Shown here in pieces: positions 1-7,515 of a DNA stretch of 64,000 nt. The stretch spans positions 640,936 to 704,935 of the forward strand of contig NZ_JADKYW010000006.1 in the NCBI RefSeq assembly GCF_015355785.1, written 5' to 3'. Below the pieces are notes generated by a model. The model did no database searches. It saw nothing but the letters and a program-made list of their open reading frames with translations, and had not been told where the DNA came from. Within the stretch, counting starts at the first letter, position 1. Every line of letters starts with the position of its first letter. The stretch is from Arthrobacter gandavensis (GTDB lineage: Bacteria > Actinomycetota > Actinomycetes > Actinomycetales > Micrococcaceae). A program made the translations under genes and the position numbers.

Positions 1-290
1 GAGAGCGCGGAACGGCCCTGGGACGTGATGCTCCACCCGGCGCGGCCTTCCTTCAGGATCCAGCCGGCCTTGACCAGTTTGGTGCTGGCAGTAACCAGCG
101 CCCGTTCACCACGGGCGACGCCGCTGGCCAGCAGCTGCGCTTCGGTTCCTTCCAGCGGCACCTGTTCAAGGGCCAGGCGCAGCACCTCGGCCCGGGATGT
201 CTTCTTCTCCGCTGACGGGTCCTGGCGGGCCAGGACTTCCAGGATGGCTTTGAGCCGCAGGGCAGTGTTTTCAACGCTCTTCTTGGGCAA
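1..290 (-). CDS. Winged-helix domain protein, N-terminal part (runs off window)
   Basis: The reading frame starts at TTG 290, with AAAGGA about 7 nt upstream, and continues past base 1, so only about 96 N-terminal residues are seen. They begin MPKKSVENTALRLKAILEVL and contain the pattern LVKAGWILKEGRAGW, a helix-wing-like arrangement resembling the Mrr_N-type winged-helix domain found at the N-terminus of several actinobacterial proteins. The rest of the protein, and so its function, lies outside the window. A DNA-binding or regulatory N-terminus is an inference from this fold-like pattern only. Confidence 0.6.
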   Translation of the reverse strand, partial: MPKKSVENTALRLKAILEVLARQDPSAEKKTSRAEVLRLALEQVPLEGTEAQLLASGVARGERALVTASTKLVKAGWILKEGRAGWSITSQGRSAL

Positions 291-331
291 CGTGCGGGTC
301 CTTTGCTTGTAATGGCTTGCGCTGCCCGAGC

Positions 332-1102
332 CTAACGGGACTGGGCAGCGGTTGGAAAGACAGTAGTGCCGGGCGCGGCGATTCGCTCCAAGTGCCCGGG
401 ATCTGCCGTGCGGAGCTCTGCGCAGCTGCCGTAGGCGGCAAGCAGGGATGCCTCGGCACCGGCGACGGTGAGCCCTGGATTGAGGTCCTCGGCTGCCCCG
501 GCTGTCGCGGGATCCCAGTCCAGGCCCAGTGCCTCATACACGGCTGTGAGGACTTCGCGCAGCGGTGCGGAGTCCTCGATGACCACTACGGAGGAAAAGA
601 GCCAGGCGCCGGAGACCACGCGCTGCGCGGTGCCCACGAGCTTGATCCGGGCTTCGGTTCCGCCATGCACGCTGTATTCGCCCGGGCAGTACTCGCCGGG
701 GATTTCCCCGACGCCTGCCGGAACCCCGGCATGCCGCAGGGCTCCGGCCAGCAGCTGCGCGAAGTCCGTGAAGCGAGCCAGCGAGTGCCTGACGGCGTCT
801 GCTTCGGGTTCTATGTGGTCAAGGACCAGGCAGCCCTGGTGGTAGGCGGCTGCCCGTCCGCCGGCCTTGCGGACCAAGGGCTCGAAACCCAGGTCCCTGC
901 AGGCGGCAGCTGCGTCGGCAAAACCCGGCAGGCGGGCGTCCCGCTGCCCGAAGGCCACGGTGGGACGCGGCTGGTAGATCCGCAGGGACGGGCCCAGGCC
1001 TCCGCCGCGGGCTGCTGCCAGCAGGTCAAGGGCGTGCTGAAGGTCCCCGGCGGCGCCGAAGGATTGTTCCTGGCGGTAGACGTCCAGCACGCGCGTCTCC
1101 AC
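332..1102 (-). CDS. Lipoate/biotin-protein ligase-like protein (BPL/LplA/LipB family)
   Basis: The protein carries the family signature RKAGGRAAAYHQG (compare RRxSGGGAVYHD in LplA) and a later K-x-x-G-x-A-Q element (IKLVGTAQR), which holds the lysine that contacts the acyl-adenylate. It should therefore transfer a lipoyl, octanoyl or related acyl group to a protein lysine in the cytoplasm. I chose GTG at 1102, just after the stop of the upstream thioesterase gene (1107-1109), with GGGACGGA upstream. The frame stays open to an ATG at 1174, which would overlap the thioesterase gene by 68 nt. Which acyl group and target protein it uses cannot be told from sequence. Confidence 0.8.
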   Translation of the reverse strand: METRVLDVYRQEQSFGAAGDLQHALDLLAAARGGGLGPSLRIYQPRPTVAFGQRDARLPGFADAAAACRDLGFEPLVRKAGGRAAAYHQGCLVLDHIEPEADAVRHSLARFTDFAQLLAGALRHAGVPAGVGEIPGEYCPGEYSVHGGTEARIKLVGTAQRVVSGAWLFSSVVVIEDSAPLREVLTAVYEALGLDWDPATAGAAEDLNPGLTVAGAEASLLAAYGSCAELRTADPGHLERIAAPGTTVFPTAAQSR

Positions 1103-1106
1103 AGGG

Positions 1107-1892
1107 TCAGTTCCGTCCCAGCGGACGGACGGTGAGGATCTGTTCGCTGCGTCCGAAGGGCCCGGACTCGTCATGCAGCACCGAGGATGTCAGGCCTATC
1201 CCGTCAGTGCCGAAACTAACCCGGGTATCCAGGCCCAGCCAATGCCCGGCGGGCCGGCGGTAGAGGTGGATCTGCAGGTCCACATTGGGGAACATCCAGC
1301 TGTCGCCTCCCGGCGGGACGCGGGCGGCAATGCCGTTGGCGGCGTCGACCAGGCCAAGCAGCCGGACCGTCGAGGGCGTCTGCACGCCGTCGAGCATTTC
1401 AAACGGCGAGCGCACCCATACCCGGCCGCGTCCGGGCCGCAGACCGGGAACCGCCCGGAACTCAAGGCCGTTGATGAAGTCCCCTGGCCACGCGGTCATG
1501 CCGTCGAATCCTTGAGCCTGCCCGGGGCCGGGCATCGGCTCGTCTTCCACGGCAGCTACCTCGGTGGTATCTCCCTGCGCGAGGCGCCAGGCCGTGGCAC
1601 GCACGGCAGTCCGTCCGCCGGCCGTCAGCTCGGCCTCCAGCAGTTCGATGGTGCGTCCGGCGCGAATGACCTTGGTGGTGACATCAAAGACACCCTGCGG
1701 AATAACGCCGAGGATTTCGAAGCTCACCCGGGCCAGCCGCATCCCGGGACGGGGATCCGCCTCTTCCAGGCAGTGCACCAGCAGCCCGGCGACCGGCGCC
1801 ATGTGCTGTTCGTCCTCGTTCCACGCACCCTGCGTGTGACGGGTTGATTCGAAAGTCCCCTCACCCAGTGAGCGGTAGTACGATTCGGCCAC
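1107..1892 (-). CDS. Acyl-CoA thioesterase family protein (double hot-dog, TesB/4HBT_3-like)
   Basis: A 261-residue protein with two hot-dog-like halves. The N-half has the YRSLGEGTFESTRHTQGAW start typical of actinobacterial thioesterase-superfamily proteins; the C-half has the SWMFPNVDLQIHLYR and GLDTRVSFG strands. It probably hydrolyses acyl-CoA thioesters in the cytosol; the substrate is unknown. The start is GTG 1892, preceded by GGGAGGATAA. It is followed almost immediately by the ligase-like gene ending at 332, so the two are probably co-transcribed. Confidence 0.8.
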   Translation of the reverse strand: MAESYYRSLGEGTFESTRHTQGAWNEDEQHMAPVAGLLVHCLEEADPRPGMRLARVSFEILGVIPQGVFDVTTKVIRAGRTIELLEAELTAGGRTAVRATAWRLAQGDTTEVAAVEDEPMPGPGQAQGFDGMTAWPGDFINGLEFRAVPGLRPGRGRVWVRSPFEMLDGVQTPSTVRLLGLVDAANGIAARVPPGGDSWMFPNVDLQIHLYRRPAGHWLGLDTRVSFGTDGIGLTSSVLHDESGPFGRSEQILTVRPLGRN

Positions 1893-2066
1893 TTATCCTC
1901 CCGGCGCGTGCTGGAATATGCGTACTCAGGCTATCCTGCCCGCGGCCCCGGCACGGCGCTGGCCCCTTCCCCGTGTCTCCGCGGCGGTGTTCAATGGCCG
2001 TGGAGCAAACCTCTGCAGGATCCTGGCACCTCCGGCCAGGCCCTTCCACCTAGGAACCGAGGAACC

Positions 2067-3035
2067 ATGAAGTACACGCATCTGGGCCGCGCCGGCCTGC
2101 AGGTCTCCCGCCTTTGCCTTGGCACCATGAATTTTGGACCTAAGACCCCGGAGGACGAAGCGCACGGCATTCTGGATTCGGCGCGTGAGTCCGGCATCAA
2201 CTTCTTTGACACGGCGAACGTGTACGGCTGGGAGAACAAGGGCCTGACCGAGGAAATCATCGGCCGCTGGTTCGCCAAGGGCAGCGGACGGCGTGAGTCG
2301 ACCGTCATCGCCACCAAGCTTTACGGCTCCATGGGGCCGGGGCCCAACCAGACTTTCCTCTCGGCGCTGAACATCCGGCAGGCACTGGATGCCAGCCTGA
2401 AGCGGCTGCAGACGGACTACGTGGATCTGTACCAGTTCCACCACATCGACCGGAATACCCCGTGGGATGAGATCTGGCAGGCCATGGAAACCGCCGTCGC
2501 CCAGGGCAAGATCATCTACAACGGTTCCAGCAACTTTGCCGGCTGGCACATCGCCCAGGCCCAGGAGAGCGCCCGGCGGCGCAATTACGCCGGGCTGGTA
2601 TCGGAGCAGAGCATCTACAACCTGGTCAACCGGTCCGTGGAGCTTGAAGTAATTCCCGCTGCGCAGCAGTACGGGCTGGGCCTTATCCCCTGGTCCCCGC
2701 TGCAGGGCGGGCTGCTGGGCGGCATCCTGAAGTCCCAGGACGACGGCGGCAGGCGTGCGGAGGGGCGGGTCCAGGAGCTGCTGGCAAAGCACCGGGAGCA
2801 GATTCAGGCGTACGAGGACCTCGCGGCGGAGCTGGAGATCGAGCCCGGGATCTTCGCCCTGGCCTGGTTGCTGCACCAGCCTGCCGTCAGCGCCCCGATC
2901 GTCGGCCCGCGTGTCATGGGCCAGCTCGACGACGCCCTGGCCGCACTGGAAGTGGAACTGGACGAGAGCACACTGCGGACACTGGACGAGATTTTCCCCG
3001 GTCATCAGCCGGCTCCGGAGGACTACGCCTGGTAA
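2067..3035 (+). CDS. Aldo/keto reductase (first of three in this region)
   Basis: A 322-residue NAD(P)H-dependent oxidoreductase of the AKR TIM-barrel superfamily. The catalytic tetrad is visible: Asp and Tyr in FFDTANVYG, Lys in IATKLYG, His in YQFHHID. The cofactor-binding C-terminal part APIVGPRVMGQL is present. The start ATG 2067 has GAGGAACC in front. It reduces a carbonyl substrate that cannot be named from sequence. It shares little detailed similarity with the two other AKR genes ending at 10448 and 12117, so this is not a recent local duplication. Confidence 0.9.
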   Translation: MKYTHLGRAGLQVSRLCLGTMNFGPKTPEDEAHGILDSARESGINFFDTANVYGWENKGLTEEIIGRWFAKGSGRRESTVIATKLYGSMGPGPNQTFLSALNIRQALDASLKRLQTDYVDLYQFHHIDRNTPWDEIWQAMETAVAQGKIIYNGSSNFAGWHIAQAQESARRRNYAGLVSEQSIYNLVNRSVELEVIPAAQQYGLGLIPWSPLQGGLLGGILKSQDDGGRRAEGRVQELLAKHREQIQAYEDLAAELEIEPGIFALAWLLHQPAVSAPIVGPRVMGQLDDALAALEVELDESTLRTLDEIFPGHQPAPEDYAW

Positions 3036-3063
3036 GCCTTCCGGATCCGGCACGCGTCCGGAT

Positions 3064-3771
3064 CTAGCCCGGTTCCGCAGGCTGGATGAGCTGCGGGCCG
3101 TTGTTCCGCACGGAGTTGACTTCGCTGGAGACTACCCGCGGGCTGAGGACAGGCTCGGGAATTGCGTCCAGCAGGGTTGCGATTGCCTCCGCGTCCGTCA
3201 GCTGCGGGTCCAGCCATGCGGAGTAGAGGTCCGGAGGCACCACCAGCGGAGTCCGGTCGTGAATGTGTCCGAGTTCGTCGGCCGCCTCGGTGGTGATGAT
3301 GGTGACGCTGAGCAGCCATTTGTGCTCGTCGTCGTCGGGCAGGTTGGGATCGGGCCAGAATTCGTAGAGTCCTGCAAAGGCGATCGGATCAGGAACCGTG
3401 GGGGAAAGGTAGGTCGGGATCTTTCCGCCTTCGGTCTTTTCCCACTCGTAGTACCCGTCCGCGGGCACCAGTGCCCGCCTCTTCACCGCAGCCTTGCGGA
3501 ACGCCGGCTTCTCCAGGATGGTCTCCCGGCGTGCGTTGATCATCCTGGCACCAATCCTGGGATCCTTCGCCCACACCGGAACCAGGCCCCATTTGGCCGT
3601 GGCCAGGCGGCGCACGGTGCCGTCCGGGCCGCGGCGTTCCGTGATGATGCGCACATCGTCCGTCGGGGCTACGTTCCAGGACGGCGCCACGTCCTCCCCC
3701 ACCACCTGATCCGCCGCGAAAGCCGAAACCAGGTCCGACGTGGCCCGGGCCATCACATACCGTCCGCACAT
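3064..3771 (-). CDS. SRAP-domain protein (HMCES/YedK family, abasic-site crosslinking)
   Basis: The mature protein begins Met-Cys (MCGRYVMA), which fixes the start at 3771; Cys2 becomes the N-terminal nucleophile that forms a thiazolidine link with abasic sites in single-stranded DNA. Other active-site elements are WNVAPT, GYYEW (Glu) and GHIHDRTP (His). Length (235 aa) is normal. The family shields AP sites during replication. A LexA-type box (3841-3856) lies 70 bp upstream in the divergent promoter region, consistent with SOS control. Confidence 0.92.
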   Translation of the reverse strand: MCGRYVMARATSDLVSAFAADQVVGEDVAPSWNVAPTDDVRIITERRGPDGTVRRLATAKWGLVPVWAKDPRIGARMINARRETILEKPAFRKAAVKRRALVPADGYYEWEKTEGGKIPTYLSPTVPDPIAFAGLYEFWPDPNLPDDDEHKWLLSVTIITTEAADELGHIHDRTPLVVPPDLYSAWLDPQLTDAEAIATLLDAIPEPVLSPRVVSSEVNSVRNNGPQLIQPAEPG

Positions 3772-3840
3772 GGACAGCATTGTGCCGCACTTCGGCGGAG
3801 GAACACAGTGCATCCGCCCCTTCCCGGCCACTCGCAGGAT

Positions 3841-3856
3841 TCGAATGTATGTTCTA
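3841..3856. promoter_or_regulatory. SOS (LexA) box between the SRAP gene and a divergent small gene
   Basis: TCGAATGTATGTTCTA matches 10 of 12 defined bases of the actinobacterial LexA consensus TCGAAC-N4-GTTCGA. Its last ten bases (GTATGTTCTA) are identical to the box before umuD (5693-5708). It lies 8 bp before the ATG at 3865 and 70 bp before the SRAP start, so LexA bound here could control both directions. Confidence 0.72.
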
Positions 3857-3864
3857 CTTAAGGC

Positions 3865-4227
3865 ATGGATCCCCAGGCTGCGGCGCGGCTGGCGGCCAGG
3901 TATGCCAGGCGCGCGGAACCCATCGGACTAACCCCCGAAGAACTTGATTTTGACCACTTTCCCCCCAGCACTTCCATGCCCGCCATCCCAGTCTGGGCAT
4001 GGATCCGTTTTCCCGGCTGCGCGGAGCATGTTGCCGGCGAAACCTGCACGTGGTCAGCGAAAGCAGTGCAGGTGCTTTGGGAAGACGCCGGTACCAGACG
4101 CTCCACTTGGGTGTGGGCATCGGCCGTTTCCCGGCGCTCCTCCGGCCGGTCCCGCACATCCCTCGGCGAAAGGACGCCGACGCCGGGGAGTAAGAATGGA
4201 AGAACCAGTTCCGGTATCCAGCAGTAG
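3865..4227 (+). CDS. Hypothetical protein, probably SOS-controlled
   Basis: A 120-residue protein that I do not recognise. The first ~85 residues look genuinely coding: AAARLAARYARRAEPIGLTP, an acidic stretch, PVWAWIRFPG, and a segment containing WSAKAVQVLWED and STWVWASAV. The last ~30 residues are Ser/Arg/Gly-rich and less convincing, so the true 3' end may have drifted by frameshift. The ATG is 8 bp downstream of a LexA-type box, divergent from the SRAP gene, which suggests a DNA-damage-induced gene. No catalytic motif, signal peptide or membrane segment is visible. Confidence 0.55.
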   Translation: MDPQAAARLAARYARRAEPIGLTPEELDFDHFPPSTSMPAIPVWAWIRFPGCAEHVAGETCTWSAKAVQVLWEDAGTRRSTWVWASAVSRRSSGRSRTSLGERTPTPGSKNGRTSSGIQQ

Positions 4228-4242
4228 AAAGGTTCAAGGCAC

Positions 4243-4389
4243 GTGAACGCCCCGTGCACCTGCATCCGCTGCGCCGATCCTGCAACCGGCCGGATCGGCG
4301 TCGCCGTCTATGACCCCTTTTGCCGCCAGCGGATGCACCGCATCAGCGGCTCCACTCTGCGGGAACCAAGCTATGGTTCCCGGGGCTAG
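4243..4389 (+). CDS. Possible 48-aa Cys-rich small protein
   Basis: The GTG at 4243 opens a 48-codon frame with strongly G/C third positions. It encodes a Cys-rich N-terminus (MNAPCTCIRCADPATG) and a later Cys in YDPFCRQRMHR. The spacing C-x-C-x2-C with a downstream Cys/His resembles a small zinc-binding knuckle. AAGG precedes the start. It follows the small gene ending at 4227 on the same strand and may belong to the same transcript. Without homologues its reality rests on codon bias and motif alone. Confidence 0.4.
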   Translation: MNAPCTCIRCADPATGRIGVAVYDPFCRQRMHRISGSTLREPSYGSRG

Positions 4390-4434
4390 CCTCCCGCCGG
4401 GCGCGTGAGCGGCCCGGGCGCAAACCCAGCGCGC

Positions 4435-4827
4435 TCAGCCCTGGCCCATTGAGGCGATCTGCAGCAGGTTCCCGCACGTGTCGGAGAAGACAGCGGTTGT
4501 CACCGGCCCCATCTGCGCCGGGGGCTGGGTGAATTCGACACCGAGAGCGAGCATCCGCTGGTACTCCCGCGCTACGTCATCCACCGCGAAGGAGTTGAAG
4601 GGAATTCCGTCGCCCGCCAGCGCTTCCTTGAACGGGGCCACGGCAGGGTGCGAGCTAGGTTCGAGCAGCAGTTCGACGCCGCCCTCCTCACCCGGATTTC
4701 CCACCGTCAGCCACCGGGCGCCGCCCGCGGGCTGGTCCTGCCTCTTCTCGAATCCGAGGACTCGGGTGTAAAAATCCAGCGCCTTCTCCTGGTCATCAAC
4801 AAAGATGCTGGCCGTCACGATCCTCAT
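4435..4827 (-). CDS. VOC/glyoxalase-fold protein
   Basis: A 130-residue single-module vicinal-oxygen-chelate protein: MRIVTASIFVDDQEKALDFY is the typical first beta-alpha unit, followed by LGFEKRQ and the closing FSDTCGNLLQI, where metal-ligand residues usually sit. I chose ATG 4827, which has AAGGA 8 nt upstream; the frame extends to 4890 but without family similarity. Members include glyoxalases, dioxygenases and resistance proteins. The substrate cannot be assigned. Confidence 0.85.
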   Translation of the reverse strand: MRIVTASIFVDDQEKALDFYTRVLGFEKRQDQPAGGARWLTVGNPGEEGGVELLLEPSSHPAVAPFKEALAGDGIPFNSFAVDDVAREYQRMLALGVEFTQPPAQMGPVTTAVFSDTCGNLLQIASMGQG

Positions 4828-4959
4828 GGCTATAGTCCTTCCGCTTCGTTCCGTTGGGGCGGCGTGAAGACTGCCTAAGGCCGCATCCATGCGGCAACAA
4901 TAGGCAGCCTGCAGATTGCCTGGAAGGGGTTCGGGCGAAGAAGCTGCGGCCGCCCGGAG

Positions 4960-5109
4960 CTAGGACTGGACGTGGTTCCGGCGGTGGCGGTGCTCCAAGA
5001 GCAGGCGGGCTCCGTTGAGGATCAGGGTCTCCACCGGAACTTCCTGTTCCGCGGCCAGCTCTTCCAGTTCCCGGCCCAGCTTGGGCGGGATGTACACCTC
5101 GACGTTCAT
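4960..5109 (-). CDS. Small ribbon-helix-helix-like protein
   Basis: A 49-residue protein starting at ATG 5109. It has a short N-terminal strand (MNVEVYIPPKLGRELEELA) followed by two helices and a basic tail (EHRHRRNHVQS). This matches the size and plan of a ribbon-helix-helix DNA-binding protein of the Arc/CopG/ParD type, with the strand pairing in a dimer. No toxin gene is adjacent; the neighbour is the uridine-kinase pseudogene. Function is inferred from fold pattern only. Confidence 0.6.
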   Translation of the reverse strand: MNVEVYIPPKLGRELEELAAEQEVPVETLILNGARLLLEHRHRRNHVQS

Positions 5110-5113
5110 GCGC

Positions 5114-5651
5114 TTAACGGTATCTCCGCTGCGGGCCCAGCCCGAACCGGACACCTCCCCGGGCGTGCAGGCCTTCGCCCCACCTGCCGCCCCCTCCGGC
5201 ATTCCGGATGGGCCGGGCCGGAGCCGGACGGACCAGCCGCGGTGCCGCGGCGTCGTTGTAATCCACCAGGATTGACGCGGCGGCACGCGGATTGCAGTCA
5301 GCAAGGTAGATCTGCCGGGCGCCGACGTACCGGCGGTTCGACGGCGCCCGCGGATCAGGATTGGCCCCGTCCCGGAGTTCAATTCTCCGGAAGGATGTCT
5401 TGAACGACACATCCAGGAATATCCAGGAATACCGTCGCGTCCCGGATACCGGACAGTTCGGGCCTGTGCAGGAAGAGTCCGTCAACCAGCACGGCCGCCG
5501 GCGAGGGCGAACGGAGTTCCGGCCCGCTGATCTGCCGGTCGGAGGCGAGGTCGTGGCTGGCTGCACGATAGCGTCCGGAACCGCCGGGGAGCAGTGGATC
5601 CACCGCCAGCCGTCTGAAGGCTGCAGCGTAGTCGGAGGATTCGCACCGCAC
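5114..5651 (-). pseudogene. Uridine-kinase-like (P-loop kinase) pseudogene: 5'-truncated and frameshifted
   Basis: Two overlapping frames together give one protein. The first (5651-5379) encodes SSDYAAAFRRLAVDPLLPGG, SGRYR, AAVLVDGLFLHRPELSG and ATVFLD, typical of the uridine-kinase/phosphoribulokinase-like family. The second (about 5410-5114) continues with RRIELRDGANPDP, RRYVGARQIYLADCNP and ASILVDYND. The break lies at an exact tandem duplication of ATCCAGGAAT (5411-5430). Deleting one copy restores a single frame (TVFLDVSFKT). The N-terminal P-loop segment is missing as well; the gene stops abruptly at the umuD promoter. It cannot make an active kinase. Confidence 0.8.
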
Positions 5652-5692
5652 TCTATCTCTCGCTCGCCCGCACAGTGCTAGGGTTGGATAAA

Positions 5693-5708
5693 TCGAAAGT
5701 ATGTTCTA
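5693..5708 (+). promoter_or_regulatory. SOS (LexA) box of umuDC
   Basis: TCGAAAGTATGTTCTA, 24 bp before the umuD ATG, matches 10 of 12 defined bases of TCGAAC-N4-GTTCGA and shares ten consecutive bases with the box at 3841-3856. The position fits LexA repression of umuDC. Confidence 0.78.
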
Positions 5709-5731
5709 AGAGCAGTGGAGGTGCCCGGCGG

Positions 5732-6145
5732 ATGCCAGTCTTCAATGTCTCCGGCAATTCACGCTCCGCATCGGTGTCCGACGCCGATGCCGCCTCCGGC
5801 TTTCCCAGCCCGTCCCGCGACTATTTCGATGGGCGCATCGACCTCAACCGGCACCTGATCCGGGACGTTACTTCCACCTACATCGTCCGGGTTTCCGGCG
5901 ACTCAATGTCCGGCACCGGAATCAGCGACGGAGACGAACTGATAGTTGACCGTTCCCTCACGCCCCGCGACGGATCAGTGGTAGTCGCCGTACTGGACGG
6001 CGAGCTGACGGTGCGCCGGCTCCGGCTCACCGGCCGGGGCATTGTCCTGGCCGCGGAAAACACGGGGTACCAGGACGTGAGCGTTCCGGACCCGGCAGCG
6101 CTGACCATCTGGGGCGTCGTGACCCGCTGCCTCCACCATGTCTGA
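5732..6145 (+). CDS. umuD: UmuD-like translesion-polymerase accessory protein (S24 family), catalytic Lys replaced
   Basis: A 137-residue LexA/UmuD-type protein (peptidase family S24). The self-cleavage site region [12 protein letters not shown] aligns with CGFPSPAADY of E. coli UmuD, and the catalytic Ser is S58 in GDSMSG. The catalytic Lys would lie 37 residues later, as in E. coli (S60/K97), but here residue 95 is Arg (ELTVRRL). Self-cleavage may therefore be slow, lost, or replaced by another route. The start ATG 5732 follows GGAGGTG. It overlaps umuC by 8 nt and lies behind a LexA box. Confidence 0.88.
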   Translation: MPVFNVSGNSRSASVSDADAASGFPSPSRDYFDGRIDLNRHLIRDVTSTYIVRVSGDSMSGTGISDGDELIVDRSLTPRDGSVVVAVLDGELTVRRLRLTGRGIVLAAENTGYQDVSVPDPAALTIWGVVTRCLHHV

Positions 6146-7463
6146 TGGTCCGGACGGTGCCGGTGCCCGCTCCCCCTCCGGGCAGCTGCACCGGATCGCA
6201 CTGGTGGACGTCAACAGTTTCTATGTCTCCTGCGAGCGCGCCTTCGACCCGAGGCTGGAAGGCGTGCCCGTCGTCGTTCTGTCAAACAATGACGGCTGTG
6301 TGGTGGCCCGCTCCGACGAGGCGAAAGCGCTCGGCATCAAGACGGGGGAACCCTGGTTCAAACTGGCCGAAGCCGCGCCGCGCCTCGGGCTCATCCAGCG
6401 ATCAAGCAACTACGAGCTCTACGGCGACCTAAGTTCCCGGGTTATGGAGCTGCTGGGCCGGTACGCCCTGTGGCAGGAGGTCTACTCCATCGACGAGTCC
6501 TTTCTGGGCCTGGCCGGTACGGCACGGGAACTGGATACGCAGGGTGCGCGGATCCGTGCCGCTGTGGCCCGCCATACCGGCCTGCCCGTCTGCGTGGGGA
6601 TCGGGTCCACCAAGACGCTCGCCAAATTCGCCAACCGGATCGCGAAGCAGAACGGGCACCTGGGCGGGGTCTGCAACCTGGACACCATGGACCCCGGAAC
6701 CGTGGCGGCGATCATGTCCCGGGTACCGGTCACCGGGCTCTGGGGCGTAGGCGCCAAGCTGGGCAAGCGGCTCGAGGCGATGGGCATCCGCACCGTAGCC
6801 GACCTCAAGGCAGCCGATCCGGCGGTTATCCGCAGCCGTTTCTCGGTCACACTGCAGCGGACCGTCCTCGAACTCAACGGCACGCCGTGCCTGCCGCAGG
6901 AAGAGGAACGCGCCGACCGGCAGCAGCTGATCTTCTCGCGCAGCTTCTCGGTCCCGGTAACGACGCCGGCCGAGATGAGGCAGGTGATGAGCATCTATGC
7001 CCAGCAGGCTGCGTCCCGCCTGCAGCGCGAACACCAGCAGGCACGGGTACTCACCGCCTATGCCGGGACCTCCCACTTCAGCCACAAGGCGGCGTCGTTC
7101 CCTTCCGTTACGGTCAGGCTGCAGAGCCCCACATCGGACCCGGTAGCGCTGACCCGTGCTGCGGTGGCTGCCCTCGAAGACCAGATCGTGGAAGGCGTCC
7201 CCTACACCAAGGCGGGGGTGATGCTCAGCGGCCTTTCCAGTGCGGATGCCCAGCCGGTCTTCGACGCTTTCGTCCCGGAGCAGGAACACCGCCACCTCGG
7301 GGAGCTGCTGGGCAAGGTCGCGGACAAATACGGCTCGGCCAGCATTGGACTTGGCGTTGCCGGGATGCCCAGTGCCCGCCCTGGGTGGACCATGTCCCGC
7401 AAGTACTCCTCGCCGCGCTACACCACGGTCTGGGATGAGCTTCCGGTGGTCACAGCGCGCTGA
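6138..7463 (+). CDS. umuC: Y-family DNA polymerase, UmuC-type (Pol V catalytic subunit)
   Basis: A 441-residue Y-family polymerase with the first catalytic Asp in [17 protein letters not shown] and the second acidic pair in YSIDESFLG. The helix-hairpin-helix/thumb region around [17 protein letters not shown], the little-finger domain, and a C-terminal DUF4113-like tail ending [10 protein letters not shown] are all present. It performs error-prone synthesis across DNA lesions with UmuD. The start overlaps umuD by 8 nt, so translation is probably coupled, and the pair is under the upstream LexA box. Confidence 0.95.
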   Translation: MSDGPDGAGARSPSGQLHRIALVDVNSFYVSCERAFDPRLEGVPVVVLSNNDGCVVARSDEAKALGIKTGEPWFKLAEAAPRLGLIQRSSNYELYGDLSSRVMELLGRYALWQEVYSIDESFLGLAGTARELDTQGARIRAAVARHTGLPVCVGIGSTKTLAKFANRIAKQNGHLGGVCNLDTMDPGTVAAIMSRVPVTGLWGVGAKLGKRLEAMGIRTVADLKAADPAVIRSRFSVTLQRTVLELNGTPCLPQEEERADRQQLIFSRSFSVPVTTPAEMRQVMSIYAQQAASRLQREHQQARVLTAYAGTSHFSHKAASFPSVTVRLQSPTSDPVALTRAAVAALEDQIVEGVPYTKAGVMLSGLSSADAQPVFDAFVPEQEHRHLGELLGKVADKYGSASIGLGVAGMPSARPGWTMSRKYSSPRYTTVWDELPVVTAR

Positions 7464-7515
7464 GTCCGGCGCCGGAGGAGCCCGAGTCACGGGCCGAGGC
7501 CCGGCTGCTCCCGGC

